A stretch of DNA of 64,000 nucleotides from Fulvia fulva (taxonomy: Eukaryota; Ascomycota; Dothideomycetes; Mycosphaerellales; Mycosphaerellaceae). Of the stretch, positions 27,034 through 38,023 are shown one piece after another. A model generated the notes under the pieces. The model had not been told where the DNA came from. It ran no database searches and saw nothing but the letters and a program-made list of their open reading frames with translations. The translations under genes and the position numbers were made by a program. The DNA lies in the NCBI RefSeq assembly GCF_020509005.1, contig NC_063013.1, forward strand, positions 434,001-498,000, written 5' to 3'. Positions within the stretch are counted from its first letter, which is position 1, and each line of letters opens with the position of its first letter.

Positions 27034-27038
27034 GCTAA
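27034..27038 (+). repeat. Target-site duplication GCTAA, right copy
   Basis: Pairs with 19,872-19,876 and fixes the outer borders of Gypsy B. Confidence 0.85.
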
Positions 27039-28969
27039 GAAGTCTAAGAAGGATAAGCGTAAGAAGAAGCGTAATAATCCGTATAACTCTAATTTATTAG
27101 ATCTATCGTTATTAGATTCCGAGTCCGACTTCGAAGACGTTCGAGCCTATAAGAATAAGTATAAGAAGGCTACTATAAACGAGGTCGATAATAACGGCTT
27201 TAAAATCGTCGAGGCCCTAGCGGATACTAGTATCGACGTAGTACGCTATAATCCTACTATAACTAAGGACTTTAAGACATCTACCCGAGTCGATATACCT
27301 AAGTCTAAGTTCTCGGGAAAGAACATTAGTAAAGACTTACTAAACCTTAACGAGTAGATAATTTAGGTAGGTAATAAGATCGTAGTAACCGTATTTAAGG
27401 ACGTACCGTCTATATTAAGGTTTATCTAGGAGTATATAACGGGACTAGCTTAATAGATACTCCGTAACTACGTACCTTAGAAGATTACCTTCGGTAGATA
27501 AGTTACGGGCAAGCTATTTAAGACAGTCCGTAAGGCTTTAAAGTTCCTTAACTAGAACTTTAGTAACTACGACCCCGAGGGTACCGCGCGTAATAATATA
27601 AACGCCCTTAAGATAACTAAGACTAACAAGTTTTTAGTATTCTACTCCCGCTACTAGAAGGAGCGCGCGCGTCTCCTACCTACTATAAGCCGTAAGTAGG
27701 AAGCCTAGGAACTTAAGTCTAAGCTTACTTTTAAATACCGTACGCGCCTTATTAGCTAAGACTTCAAGACGGTTAAGCTACTATTAGTATAGTACTACCG
27801 ACTAGAGAGCGAGCTAGCTTAGCTCGAGATCGATCTCCCTCGTAAGACTAACGAGAAGGAACCGAAGGACAAGAAGCTACCTAGTACTAAGCCGCCGGCT
27901 ATACCTACGGTAGTATAACTACTACTAGTAGCTCTACTAGCTAACGCGTCCGTACCTCTTAGCCGCTCTCTATATATTAATTAGCCTCTACTACCCTAGA
28001 ACTAGTAACCTAAGCGTTTTAAGAACCTAGCCGCGCTTACCTAGGATAAGCGTACTCGAATTATCGCTATAGGCGGTAATCTTTATTACCGCCGGACCGA
28101 CTACGGTCCTAGTATAGCCGAGTGTCTACTCGACCTATACGAACGCCCTAAGAAGCGAGCTAGTAATAACGGTATTACCGCGGTACCGGTAGTAATACCG
28201 TCGGAAAACGCCTAGACTATTATCTAAGCGTAATAGATAGTAGTCCGATATAGGAAGTATTATATTAGGACAAACATAAGCACCCCTACGAATATTATAA
28301 GAAATACTAGTATATATATAAGATATAGGAATTCTCCTTATAAGCCCGATCGAATACGCCCTCCTCTATAGAAGTAAATAGAGGGCCTAAGATCTTATAT
28401 TACTTTGTAGTTAAGGGTAGGGCAAATAGATATACTATAAACACATTTCTTAATAATAGTACTAACACTAAAATTATAAACACTTCCTTTATACGTAAAC
28501 ATAACATTCTAATATATAACGTCGAACTATATACGCTTAGACTCGGCGATAGGTCGTAAGTACCTACGATTATTACTAAGACCGCGGATATTAAGCTAAA
28601 TCTTAGCGGTTATATAGAACGTATTTAATGCTTTATATCTAATACTACGTACGATATACTACTAGGCCTTATATAGTACGCTAAGTATATACCCTATAAA
28701 GGTTAGCGTAGGTCTAGAATTACTTTTAATAACCCTTACTATAGCGAGCACTCCCTATACAAAGGTGTTATACTACTAGTCGTCTCCCTACGTATTACTA
28801 ACTCCTTCCTAATACCTAACTACGACACGCTAGAGCGACTAGACGTTACTAACACACCGGTGCCCTTAGCTATCGCGGAAATCGGTCTTAGAGACATTAG
28901 TCGGGGAGGAGAGCCCGATATTAAGTAGATTGATATCTACTAGCTATGTAGGGAGTATCGTATACGCGG
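27034..28969 (+). mobile_element. Gypsy D, 3' portion (gag and protease), truncated
   Basis: Continues the frame broken at 19,876: a gag domain (about 27,300-27,830), a region with the zinc-knuckle position eroded (about 28,100-28,330) and a retropepsin-like domain (about 28,440-28,860). It stops at the Copia LTR. The expected reverse transcriptase is not found after the Copia element at 34,441, so the 3' part was lost or moved. Confidence 0.7.
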
Positions 28970-29191
28970 TGTTAAATAGGTACGGATTGCGTAGCCGTAG
29001 AAGATAGGAATTACAGATTATGTGAATGAAGAAGGACCTAATAGGATAGCGTGTATCTATATATAGTATCGCTAGTTGATAGTGTAGGTGTTTTAGGAGG
29101 GACAGCTGTACTTAGGACTTGACTAGCAAGCCCTGATTACTAATCCCTCTAAGCACCTAATGTTGACCCTATGACCTGTATATTCTCAACA
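28970..29191 (-). repeat. Copia (minus copy) 3' LTR
   Basis: On the plus strand it runs from TGTTAAATAGG to CTCAACA. The part next to pol resembles the LTR of the plus copy closely, while the distal half (R/U5 side) differs by many substitutions and small indels. Confidence 0.85.
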
Positions 29192-29225
29192 CTCCTACTC
29201 AGGTCAGAAGGTCTCAAACAATCCC

Positions 29226-32200
29226 TTATACAAGCTAGAGCTGCCTCACAAAGTTTTGAAACTGCTGGCCATTAAGGGGCTTAGTCAGCCCATTAGCAAC
29301 TATGTCCTTTGTGTGGCAGTAATCTACTGTAATCTTCTTTTGCCACTAGAGATTCCTGACATAGTAGTATGCCACATCAATATACTTTGACCTGTCATAG
29401 ACATAGGCATTTTTGACAAAGGTCAAAGCTGCTTGGTTGTCACCTATAAGCTTCGCTGGTCTTAGCTCATCAACAGTACTTTTGCTTGCCTTAATCCTAG
29501 GTTAGAATGAACACTCTCTAACCAGGTCAAGACACCTCATCTCTCTAAGGACTGCAGCAAGAAACTGTGACTGCTTAGCTGCTACATTCACGGCTATAAA
29601 CTCAGCCTCTATTGTTGATGTGGGAACAGACTTCTGCTTCCTACTTATCTAGGACACAGGTGATCTACAAAGGAACTACACATGTCCAAGGATTGAGACT
29701 CTGTCTGCCTTGTCTATAGCATAATCAGAATCTGAGTATCCCTAGAGAATACCTCCTCCTCTTCTGTACATCAAGCCTAGGTCTAGGTATGATCTCAGAT
29801 ATCTAGAGAGTTTCTTCAAAGCTCTAAGATGTTGCTTTGAAGGGTCAGCAACATATGAGCTGATTCTTCTAAGGGGAAAAGCAAGGTCTGGCCTTGTCAT
29901 TGTCATCGGCCACATCCAGGTACTATTGCAACTCTAGTACTACTGTTTGTTGCACCTCTTATCTATAGCAGCTGAAGGTCTTAGATCCTTATAGCTGTCC
30001 ATAGGTGAGAGTGTGGGTGTGGCCTTCTCTGGAGAGATGCCCATCTTGGCAAGGTTAGTTTGGATGTAGTGTCCTTGATCAAGCTTTATAGTGCCTTAGG
30101 ACCTGTCTCTTGTAATCCTCATTCCAAGGATCTTCGTAGGTTCACCAAGATCTTTAATCTTAAACACTTTTCCAAGCTCAGCCTTAAACCACTGAACATC
30201 TGACAGCTTTGGAGCTGCAATAGGGATGTCATCCACATAGGTGAGGACTATGAGGTCTCTTCCTCTGTAGATGAGTAGGCATGGATCCACCTAGGACTAG
30301 GTGGATCCAATCTGTTCTAGCTTGGCAACACAGAGCTTGTTCCAATCTCTAGCTGCTTGCTTCAGTCTATACAGGCTTCTAAGGACCTTGAAGACCATAT
30401 TTGGTGGAATTTCAACACCTAGGGGTAGGATCATGTAGATGTCTTCAAGAAGGCTGCTTTCGGTGAAAGCATTGTTCACATCCACCTAGTGCATCTCAAG
30501 ATCTCTCTTACATACTATAGCCATGAAGACCCTAAGGGTATTATGCCTAACAGTAGGTGCAAAGGTCTCTTCAAAGTCAACACTATATTTCTGTGAAAAC
30601 CCTCTTGCAACCAGTCATGCCTTGAACTTTCCAATAGTACCACTAATCATCCTTTTCACATCAAAAACCCACATTGAGGTAACCAGGTTTGCGCCCTTTG
30701 GTAGCACTACTGGCTCTAGGGTGTTGTTGCTTCCTAAGGCAATGAGTTCCCTCTGGATTGCCTCTTTCCACATGTGTCCCCAATTGGGGTCTCCTACTGC
30801 CTCTCTATAGGACTTTGGGATTGGCACTTCCTGCTGGTAGGCTATGGCCTGCCCAACAGCAGCAAATGCATGTCCCTCTACATCATTCAGGATTTCCTCA
30901 ACCTAGCTTATAGTTGGATCAAGATGAAACATCTAAGCAATCAATGCCCTATGATGCTTAGCTTCATGCTCAGCAGAGCTATCATCTTCATCCCCCCTTG
31001 ACCTCTTGTTGCCTGCAAGCTGAGGTGGCTGTTGAGGTTGATCCTCCTGAACAAGTCCCTCTTCCTTTTCTTTTCTTGGAGTCCCCTCTACTCCAATCTT
31101 CTGGTACTCTCCAATGTCTTTTGGAGGTTAGGGAAGTTGCATAAACAGAGGCTTTGCCTGGAGCTGCTATGGCTGCATTGATGAACTAGAGACCTGAGCA
31201 GGAGGTCTTCCAACGGGGTTTCTCTTTGGGGCTCTGCTTGACTGGTTTGTGAAGGTGATGCCAAGATCCATATCACCCCCCTTCTCATTCTCAAACCAGT
31301 CAACTTGCTCGTGTGTTTTGATGGCTTTCATGTCAGGCTCCTAGAAGAGCCATTGCTTTGTGGTGTTTTCCACATAGCCAACAAAGACAACTTCTTTACC
31401 CCTATTTATGAGCTTATTACTTCTCAAGCCTTGAGGTTAGGATCTCGGGTCTACATAGACCACTGCTTTACATCCCCAGACTTTCAAATAGTCAACTGAT
31501 GGTATCTGGCCAGTGAAGGCCTCTTCTGGTGAAAGAGTAGTACCATCTATTATTAGTCCATTTGGAAGTCTGTTTCTGACCACAGTTTGAGCAATAAGGG
31601 CCTCTGGCCAGAATTCAACTAGCATATTTAAGTCCTTAAGCATAGCTCTTACTGTGTTCTCAGAGGCTTGGATTGACCTTTCTACAGGTCCATTCTGAAG
31701 TGAGTTGTAGGCATCAGTTGTGTCTATCTGAATGCCAAACTCCTTCTCCCACTGTCTTAGTAAGGAAAGAATTTCCCTTGCACCATCACTACGGATTGTA
31801 GATAGAAAACCCCTTGAGCTGTTCTCTACCTGAACTTTCTATTCCTTTAGAGCTGTAGGAGCATCACTCCTAGCCTTTAAAGGGATTACCCACTTCTTCC
31901 TTGAGAAGTTGTCTACAATCTTAAGCCAGTACTTAAAGCCAAGTCTTGAGACTGCACCTTGAAAAGGCCCACAGATGTCAATAGAGATGAGGGCCAGCCT
32001 CTCTCCTTACCTCTCTGTGGCAGGTCCTTTGAACTTCCTTATGTTTACAAGGGAGCAGACCTTGCAGTTCTGGTGTTTAGAAGGAACAGGAATGGGATCT
32101 TTCTTGTTAGTGACTCTATACAGGTTTCTTAGCAGTCCCTTGCCAAGGTGTGCACATCTTCTATGCTATAGCTCCTACTGGTCCTGGGACTCAGTGGCAG

Positions 32201-33707
32201 TCATAGCCTGTTCTAATTCACACTCAAAATGTGTACCTAACTTAGACAGATCTAAGTCATGCTCCTGTAGAGAGGCATATGCTTGAGGCATAGCTTCAAG
32301 CTGCTCCGAAACACTTTGAATAAATGGAACACCCCCTCTTAGCTTTGTCTGGACAACAGGTTTTCTAGAAAGGGATTTGAGGGTGAAACTGGGTGGAAGG
32401 ACAGCAAACTGTTGGCTGAACTGATTCCAAGAAACAAGGCTAACTCTAAGGCTAGGAACAAACACAACATTCTTCAAGACAATCTGCTTCCTAGAAGGAC
32501 CACCCATCACTGCACTCCCCTCATGTGTGGCATGTAGGTAGCCACCCCTAACCTTGATCCACTTCCTCTTCTGAAGAGGTTTCAGGGTCCTGAAAAGTGA
32601 ATCCTGGTCAGTCATATAGGATGAAGCACAAGAGTCAAGCAACCACTCTGAGGAGGGGTACTTGCCTTCAGCTTCCACAGTTGAATGGGCAACCTCATCA
32701 ACTTCATCATCCTCTGATGGTGTCTCAGGGTCTGATGAGTCTTCCTGGGTTGCATGGGCTCTTGCAGGCTTCTTGGTGGATGAGGCTTTCTTCTTCTGGC
32801 TGTCACCCACCTTCTTTGTAAGGTCCTTCATCACCACTAGGATGTCCCTCAGGCTTGGGGATAGGGACCTCCTTCTTGGTGGTGATGATTGTCTCTTTGC
32901 AACAGAGGTGTTTCCTCTATTAAGCTTGTCCTTCCTGACAGCATGCTTGGCTCCAGAGAGGTGTGGGCAATCCTTGATCACATGATCACTATCACAGAGA
33001 TGGCAGGTGATCTTGCCCTAGAAACCTCTTCCTGTAAACATTGCTGTTTCCTTAGATGCAACTTCTAGCCTAGATTCATGTGACTCAAGCAGTTGTAGAC
33101 AATCTTCATATAACAGTCCTGGCTAGGCTAGGATAGTGTTCTTGGTCTCAAGATACACCTTAGGCAGGGCTTGAAGCAGATGCTTCAGCTTCCTTGTAGG
33201 CTCTCTGTAGTGAGCCTCTACTAGGTCAACTTCAGCAATCCTTCTTGCAAGATTGCCAAGGTGGACCTAGGCCTGTCTGATGGTCATGCCATCTGTCATT
33301 CTGAAGTTGATCAATTGTTGAACAACTGCTATTATATATGTAGCATAAACCTTGCTGTACTTTGCCCTTATCTTGAGCCAGATCTCTCCAGCTTGTCTTA
33401 TCTCTAACACCTCATCTTGGTCATCTTGTGAAAGGCAGATAAAGATCTTATATCTTGCCTTTGCATTTGCTTTCCTCCCAACTGGACTGTATCTTGACTC
33501 TTCAAGTCCAGGTGAGGGATCTAATGACTCAGATAGTGTTGAGGAGCTAGGTGTGCTTGATAATAGATGGCTTCTATCTACAACCTAAAGCACATCTTGA
33601 GCTTCAAGATGGTCTTGTATCAATGAGAACTATGTCCTCCAGTTGTCCTTAGTTAGGATAGGTGCTACTCTCCTCCTACTAAGGGTGCTGTGTCTAGTTT
33701 CCTCTAT
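29226..33707 (-). pseudogene. Copia gag-pol polyprotein, minus copy, with stops
   Basis: From the 5' side: gag (33,707 to about 32,990), a Cys/His knuckle near 33,000, protease with WLLDSCAS near 32,650, integrase (about 32,170-31,440), reverse transcriptase with YVDD near 30,235 and RNase H ending in the natural stop at 29,226-29,228. The presumed start codon reads ATA (33,705-33,707). Stops such as the TAG after GF before the knuckle, and others in pol, break the frame; most are CCAG to CTAG changes. Several stops sit at exactly the same codons as in the copy at 53,682-58,154. Confidence 0.85.
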
Positions 33708-34204
33708 GCTTTTATATGTAGGACAGGATGGCTGCCTACAGAAGAAAGGTATTCGTTCGTACGCGATCGGATCGATAGGAGGTGAACCGAGCGCGAGGTT
33801 AATGGTGGAGAGAATGGCTATCCACTAGAAAGCGAGGAAAGTCGGTCGTAAGGATCGTGTTTCTGAGACACTGTCTGTAGCTCTCTTAGGGGAGGGTGTT
33901 CTGAGACACTACGGCTCTCTCAGACGGAACAGTTAGTTAGTAGGGACAATGCGATGTCCTAAGAGCAACTCTTCCTAGTAGGCTCGCCCACCTTTCTAAG
34001 GTATTGGCACAGGCTTCTCTTCCAACCCTCTAAGTTGGTCAAAGTCTAATAGTGCCTCACTAGGCTCTTTCACGACTAACATACACCTACAGCGAGCTGT
34101 AGCTTTCTATGTAATGCGGAGGCGGCCTCTAGTCTGCCCTTCCTTTTGGTATTATAGAGAAATAACTACTACGACTTCAATCTTCAAGACCTAAAGGCTA
34201 ACCC
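33708..34204 (-). other. Copia 5' leader (minus copy)
   Basis: Untranslated leader between primer-binding site and gag. It aligns over its length with 53,190-53,681 of the other copy with moderate divergence, including two TGTCTCAG repeats. Confidence 0.7.
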
Positions 34205-34216
34205 GGGCTCATAACC
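34205..34216 (-). other. Primer-binding site, half initiator tRNA-Met
   Basis: On the minus strand GGTTATGAGCCC directly follows the LTR. It is complementary to the anticodon stem-loop of initiator tRNA-Met, not to a tRNA 3' end, as known for copia and Ty5 elements. Confidence 0.8.
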
Positions 34217-34440
34217 TGTTAAGAACAGGACACGAATTGCGTAGCCGTGGAAGATAGGAATTACAGATTATGTGAATGAAGAAGGACCTTATAGGATAGC
34301 GTATATCTATATATAGTATCGCCAGTTAATAGTGTAGGTGTTTTAGGAGGGATAGCTATACTCAGGACTTGACTAGCAAGCCCTGATTACTAATCCCCCT
34401 AAGCACCTAATGTTGACCCTATAACCTACATATTCTCAAC
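34217..34440 (-). repeat. Copia (minus copy) 5' LTR
   Basis: Plus-strand limits TGTTAAGAACAGG and TTCTCAAC. The last expected base (A of TGTTGAG on the minus strand) is changed to C or missing at 34,441. Confidence 0.85.
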
Positions 34441-34872
34441 CATCTCTACTATTTACTAAAGATAGTAGAATACTAGAACTTTCGATTATTACGCTATTAA
34501 TAATTCGCCTATAGTCGTAATAGGCTAGTACCGGACTAGCGGCTCCTAGTATAGTAATAACTAGCTACGTTCTAGCTATATTGAAATCTAGAACGCTCTA
34601 GGCGGTCTAGAAGTCGAGTTATAGAATATAATAGAAGGCTCTAGTTATAACTTCTTATAAATCTACTTCTATAAATATTTATGCTACGTAATAGATTACG
34701 TAGCGTAGAAGGTTCTAGTAGTCTATAGTAGAATATAAATAAGAGTAGAATAACTCGCTAGATAGCTAAGGAACGACGATAAGTCTACTACTCTTAAGAC
34801 TACTATCTCGATTTACTACGACTATCTTACGACTATCCTAAGGCTAGCTTCCGCTATAGATACCTTTTAATA
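34441..34872 (+). repeat. Probable LTR of another Copia-type relic
   Basis: RIP-mutated DNA ending in TTAATA and followed at once by a tRNA-primer site. The end is clear from that site; the left limit is simply the adjacent Copia LTR and is not proven. Confidence 0.45.
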
Positions 34873-34884
34873 GGTTATAAGCCC
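34873..34884 (+). other. Primer-binding site of the relic (half initiator tRNA-Met)
   Basis: GGTTATAAGCCC differs from the site in both Copia copies (GGTTATGAGCCC) by one TG to TA change, and the next bases CGGATTAG match CGGGTTAG. Confidence 0.6.
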
Positions 34885-35640
34885 GGATTAGCTCTTAGCC
34901 TAACGGACCTAGTCGCCTCTACCGGATATAAACAATATCTACGCTATACTTATACAATAGCGACGTAGAAATAAGCAAAACCGACCGAAAACAATCGAAA
35001 TAAGCGAGAAATAGTAAAAATCCCGCGAATCTACGAGAAGGTTCTACTCGGACAAGGATACCCCGCTTTACGAGTAAGCGGGCTATACTAGAAAGGGATA
35101 TACCCCGGATATCCTTATACCCTAGCGATAAATCAGCGCTAGTATCGGCAAACCTTCTTTATTAGAATTATCCCGGTTTTCGACCCCGGATTCTCGAAGC
35201 TACGAGGATTACGATATATTATAATATCGTAACTTTGTAAATTTGATAACTCGACAACCCTTCGGTCTGAAAATAGAAACGAACCTATTTCTAGAACGGG
35301 AATATACAACAAATTTAACTATAGAGAGCTTATAGCGTTATATAGTTCCTCTAGAGCGCTATCCTAAGTAATTAGGACTTTTAGCGTTACTAGTAGTATG
35401 AAATCCTTCTGGAGAACCTACTAGTAATCTGTATACTAATACGCTAGGACGAAAAATAGCGAAATCTAAGGGCGGGAGCCTACAAGAGTAGCTAGAGTAT
35501 TGTGCCTATCTCCCTATAAGAGAAAGAGTGATTTTTTAAGACTATTTCCTAGTCTTAAAAGCTCTTATCTATTAAGAATACCTTTTTCGGTCTTGTTATA
35601 AGGCCCGTGTTATATAGTCTAGGACTCAAATAGCACGTTC
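34885..35640. other. RIP-mutated relic DNA up to the gene island
   Basis: No readable domain. Probably the decayed leader and inside of the Copia-type relic. The RIP signature fades between about 35,250 and 35,640, where ordinary CpA frequency returns. Confidence 0.5.
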
Positions 35641-35863
35641 GTAGAATAATTAATTAATCAATTGTATAGTAACGTCGTCCCGAAGCATTTTGTTTGGCAT
35701 TACGCTGTGTCCACTTACGCTACACATGCTGGCAGACAAAGCGATGCTGAGGACACTGGTCTTAAGTATGCCTTGGATCATACTATCGGCCGAATAGGGA
35801 CAACGCAGATTCAGGCTGACTCGAACGACTTCAAGCTGTAAATTTGTGCAGCCGCCCACAGCC
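35641..35863. other. Promoter region of the GrpB-family gene
   Basis: Ordinary base composition, no gene seen. It carries the only sequence separating the first gene of the island from transposon remains, about 220 bp. Confidence 0.5.
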
Positions 35864-36544
35864 ATGAGTTCCACAAACCAAACAGTTAACGGGGTCTCTA
35901 TTGAAGACATTGTCAACTCTCAGGAGATCCCCTTCGACTTGGTGCAACGCGTCGCGTTCCGGAAAGTGAAAGCCCCGGAGATCGCAATCCTCCCACCAGA
36001 TCCTCAATGGGTTGAGCGCTTCAAGACGTTGAAGGCACGTATCGAGACGGTCTTGCAGGACAGCAATGCGATCAGCATCCTCGCCATCAATCACATTGGG
36101 TCGACTTCCGTTCCCAACCTCCCTGCCAAAGCCGTGATTGACATAGACCTCGTCCTCTCTGACAACACTCTCTCCGCCGAACCCCACTACGTCCCACAGC
36201 TCGAAGCGGCCGGCTTCCAGTTCCTTCTCCGCGAGCCCGCATGGCACGAGCACCGCTTCTTCGCAGGCCACGAGCCGATGTCATGCAACTTGCACGTCTT
36301 TGGGCCGCATTGCGCGGAAGTGGAGAGGCATCGTATCTTCAGAGATCGGTTGAAGGAGCATGAGGATGATCGAAAACTGTATGCGAAGACGAAGATGGAC
36401 TGTGCGGCCGCGAGTAGGGAGAAGAATGAGATCATGGATCAGTATACTGCGAGGAAGCAAGAGGTCTTGAGGGGCATTTTGGACAGGGCGTTCCGTGGTT
36501 TGGGCTACTTGGATGAGGGTCAGCAGCACGATGTCGCAGCCTGA
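35864..36544 (+). CDS. GrpB-family (UPF0157) protein
   Basis: A 226-residue, intron-free protein of the GrpB/UPF0157 family, which has a nucleotidyltransferase-like fold. Some members are fused to dephospho-CoA kinase, but no biochemical role is established for the stand-alone fungal form. The family core is clear: HIGSTSVPNLPAKAVIDIDL at about residues 86-105 (the G-S-T-S and D-x-D pattern of the fold), then HRFF and NLHVFG near 135-150, and a C-terminal charged helix. I chose the ATG at 35,864 because the frame before it offers only a GTG. No signal peptide or membrane segment, so probably cytosolic. It stands alone, reading towards the sugar transporter with a gap of about 1.5 kb. Codon use and CpA content are normal although RIP-mutated DNA begins 220 bp upstream. 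Confidence 0.88.
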   Translation: MSSTNQTVNGVSIEDIVNSQEIPFDLVQRVAFRKVKAPEIAILPPDPQWVERFKTLKARIETVLQDSNAISILAINHIGSTSVPNLPAKAVIDIDLVLSDNTLSAEPHYVPQLEAAGFQFLLREPAWHEHRFFAGHEPMSCNLHVFGPHCAEVERHRIFRDRLKEHEDDRKLYAKTKMDCAAASREKNEIMDQYTARKQEVLRGILDRAFRGLGYLDEGQQHDVAA

Positions 36545-38023
36545 CCACGTTGCTTCGTGGAATGAAACCTCGCGACCATTTAAGCAACAAAGGTCTTGAT
36601 GCCACGTCGGACACAACGCTTCAAACTGCTGACTGTCATGCATCTAGCCTTTCGCAGTCGACTACAATACTCGGAATGTTCACTTCTCGTCATCTTCCCT
36701 GGTCCTGCAGCGGCGGCTTCGCGTTTTTATGCTACGTGTACTGAGGCCAAGAGCGTTGCTTAGAGTGCTCTACTTGTATCGCAGACTCCAGACTACACTC
36801 CACGCTGAGATCGTCTTGACAGTGCGTGTATTCCACACTTGCGACAGCACGATAAAGGATCTCATGCAGCCACTGCAGCAACGCTTGCTGTCATTTAACA
36901 AAGAGAGCGAACTTCGGTGAAGAAGCACCCGAAGTGCAGCATCGCAGTGCGACGACAAGCTCAGTACAAGCTCGTGGTAGGTCTCCAATCTGCAGGATGC
37001 ACAGGAGCAGGTGCATAGACCGCACACATGGCACGCCTTGTTCGTACGACTTCCGTGGTGACTGCCGCTATCCAGCTCTTGGTCGTACTTGACAGCATAT
37101 CCTCAACGGTGTCCTGCACGCAGCTCCTTTGCCATGAGTACCAATGCGAAAGGCGGCTTGGTGCCTCATAACGACTCTGGCTTGAGTTGTAAGTCTTACA
37201 TCGGGCTGCAGATATGCTTCAACCTTTGATTGGGCTCGACTTTGCACTTGACAGCCCTTCAGTGTGCCCGTACTGATATTCGGAGAAGAAGGATGTTCAT
37301 CATCTCCAGCAGCTTCGTCTGCTCGGGCAACCTCATGATCTGGGTTAACATTGTGTGTAGATTTTGTTCTACCACTTGACGCGCTCGACTGTGCTCGAGC
37401 GTCGCGAATGTGCATACAGTACCACGGTCGTGGTATGAACGAGGGTGCGGTGACAACGAGCTGAGAACAGCCCTGCATTTCCCATGCACGGTATCATGTG
37501 GTCGCAATACGAGCGACCCCTACTGCCGTCGATCTTACCCATGAACGCCACGCTTACGATTTTCCACCAATCGCCTCCGACCCCGTCCACGCCTGAGCCT
37601 CACGCGACTCTTGTACGAACAAGCCTAAACACGTGCTGACCACGCATTGCTTGGTACCCGCGACAACCTTGGCCATAGCCTGACGAACCACGAGCGCCCA
37701 TTATCGCAAGCTGTTCCTGAAGCAGGCTGACCTCCATTTCTACAGTGACCGAGGCATGCAAACTACCGCTCGGTAGCATCTAGCCCGGTGGGTAAAGGCA
37801 CAACGTGGCGCTTGACATGCTCTACCCCGGGAAAACAACCCCGGGCCTCGAGCGGCTCCACACTCTCTCCACCTGGAGCTGAAACAATACAAAGACGAGC
37901 CATTCCCTGCTCGCTGTGCCACGTGCTGCTCTGCATCTTCCTCTGCCTATTCCTCGCACAACCCTTCGAAGGAACCTCATCCGCCTGAAACTCCTCGTTC
38001 ATCGAGTAGAGGCTGGAAGCAAA
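36545..38023 (+). other. Intergenic region and sugar-transporter promoter
   Basis: Nearly 1.5 kb without a gene I can support. Short frames on both strands (for example the minus strand at 37,068-37,478) have no recognisable domain and no plausible splice partners. The right part must hold the promoter of the transporter at 38,024. Confidence 0.5.
37825..37844 (+). promoter_or_regulatory. Paired CreA-type sites upstream of the sugar transporter
   Basis: CCCCGG occurs at 37,825-37,830 and again at 37,839-37,844, each followed by a further G. Its reverse complement CCGGGG fits the fungal carbon-catabolite repressor consensus SYGGRG. The pair lies about 180-200 bp before the start codon. Binding is inferred only. 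Confidence 0.4.

Larger units (their letters stand above)
28970..34440 (-). mobile_element. Copia element, minus-strand copy, lightly RIP-mutated
   Basis: Ty1/Copia LTR retrotransposon on the minus strand with LTRs of about 220 bp at both ends and the Copia order gag, protease, integrase, reverse transcriptase, RNase H. Pol is nearly identical to the plus-strand copy at 52,960-58,406, whereas gag is strongly different. The sequences outside the LTRs (CGCGG on the left, ATCTC on the right) do not match, so there is no target-site duplication. Confidence 0.9.

Noticed and set aside
34205..34230. Fragment of a tRNA-Met gene
   Set aside because: Only 12 bases match the tRNA anticodon arm and they sit exactly at the LTR border, which is a primer-binding site.
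35831..36643. Several minus-strand frames over the GrpB gene
   Set aside because: Shadows of a clear GrpB-family reading frame; no domain and Arg/Cys-rich composition.
37068..37590. Minus-strand frames of 136 and 73 codons
   Set aside because: No recognisable domain, no signal for splicing or start context, and overlapping frames of similar length; left as intergenic.
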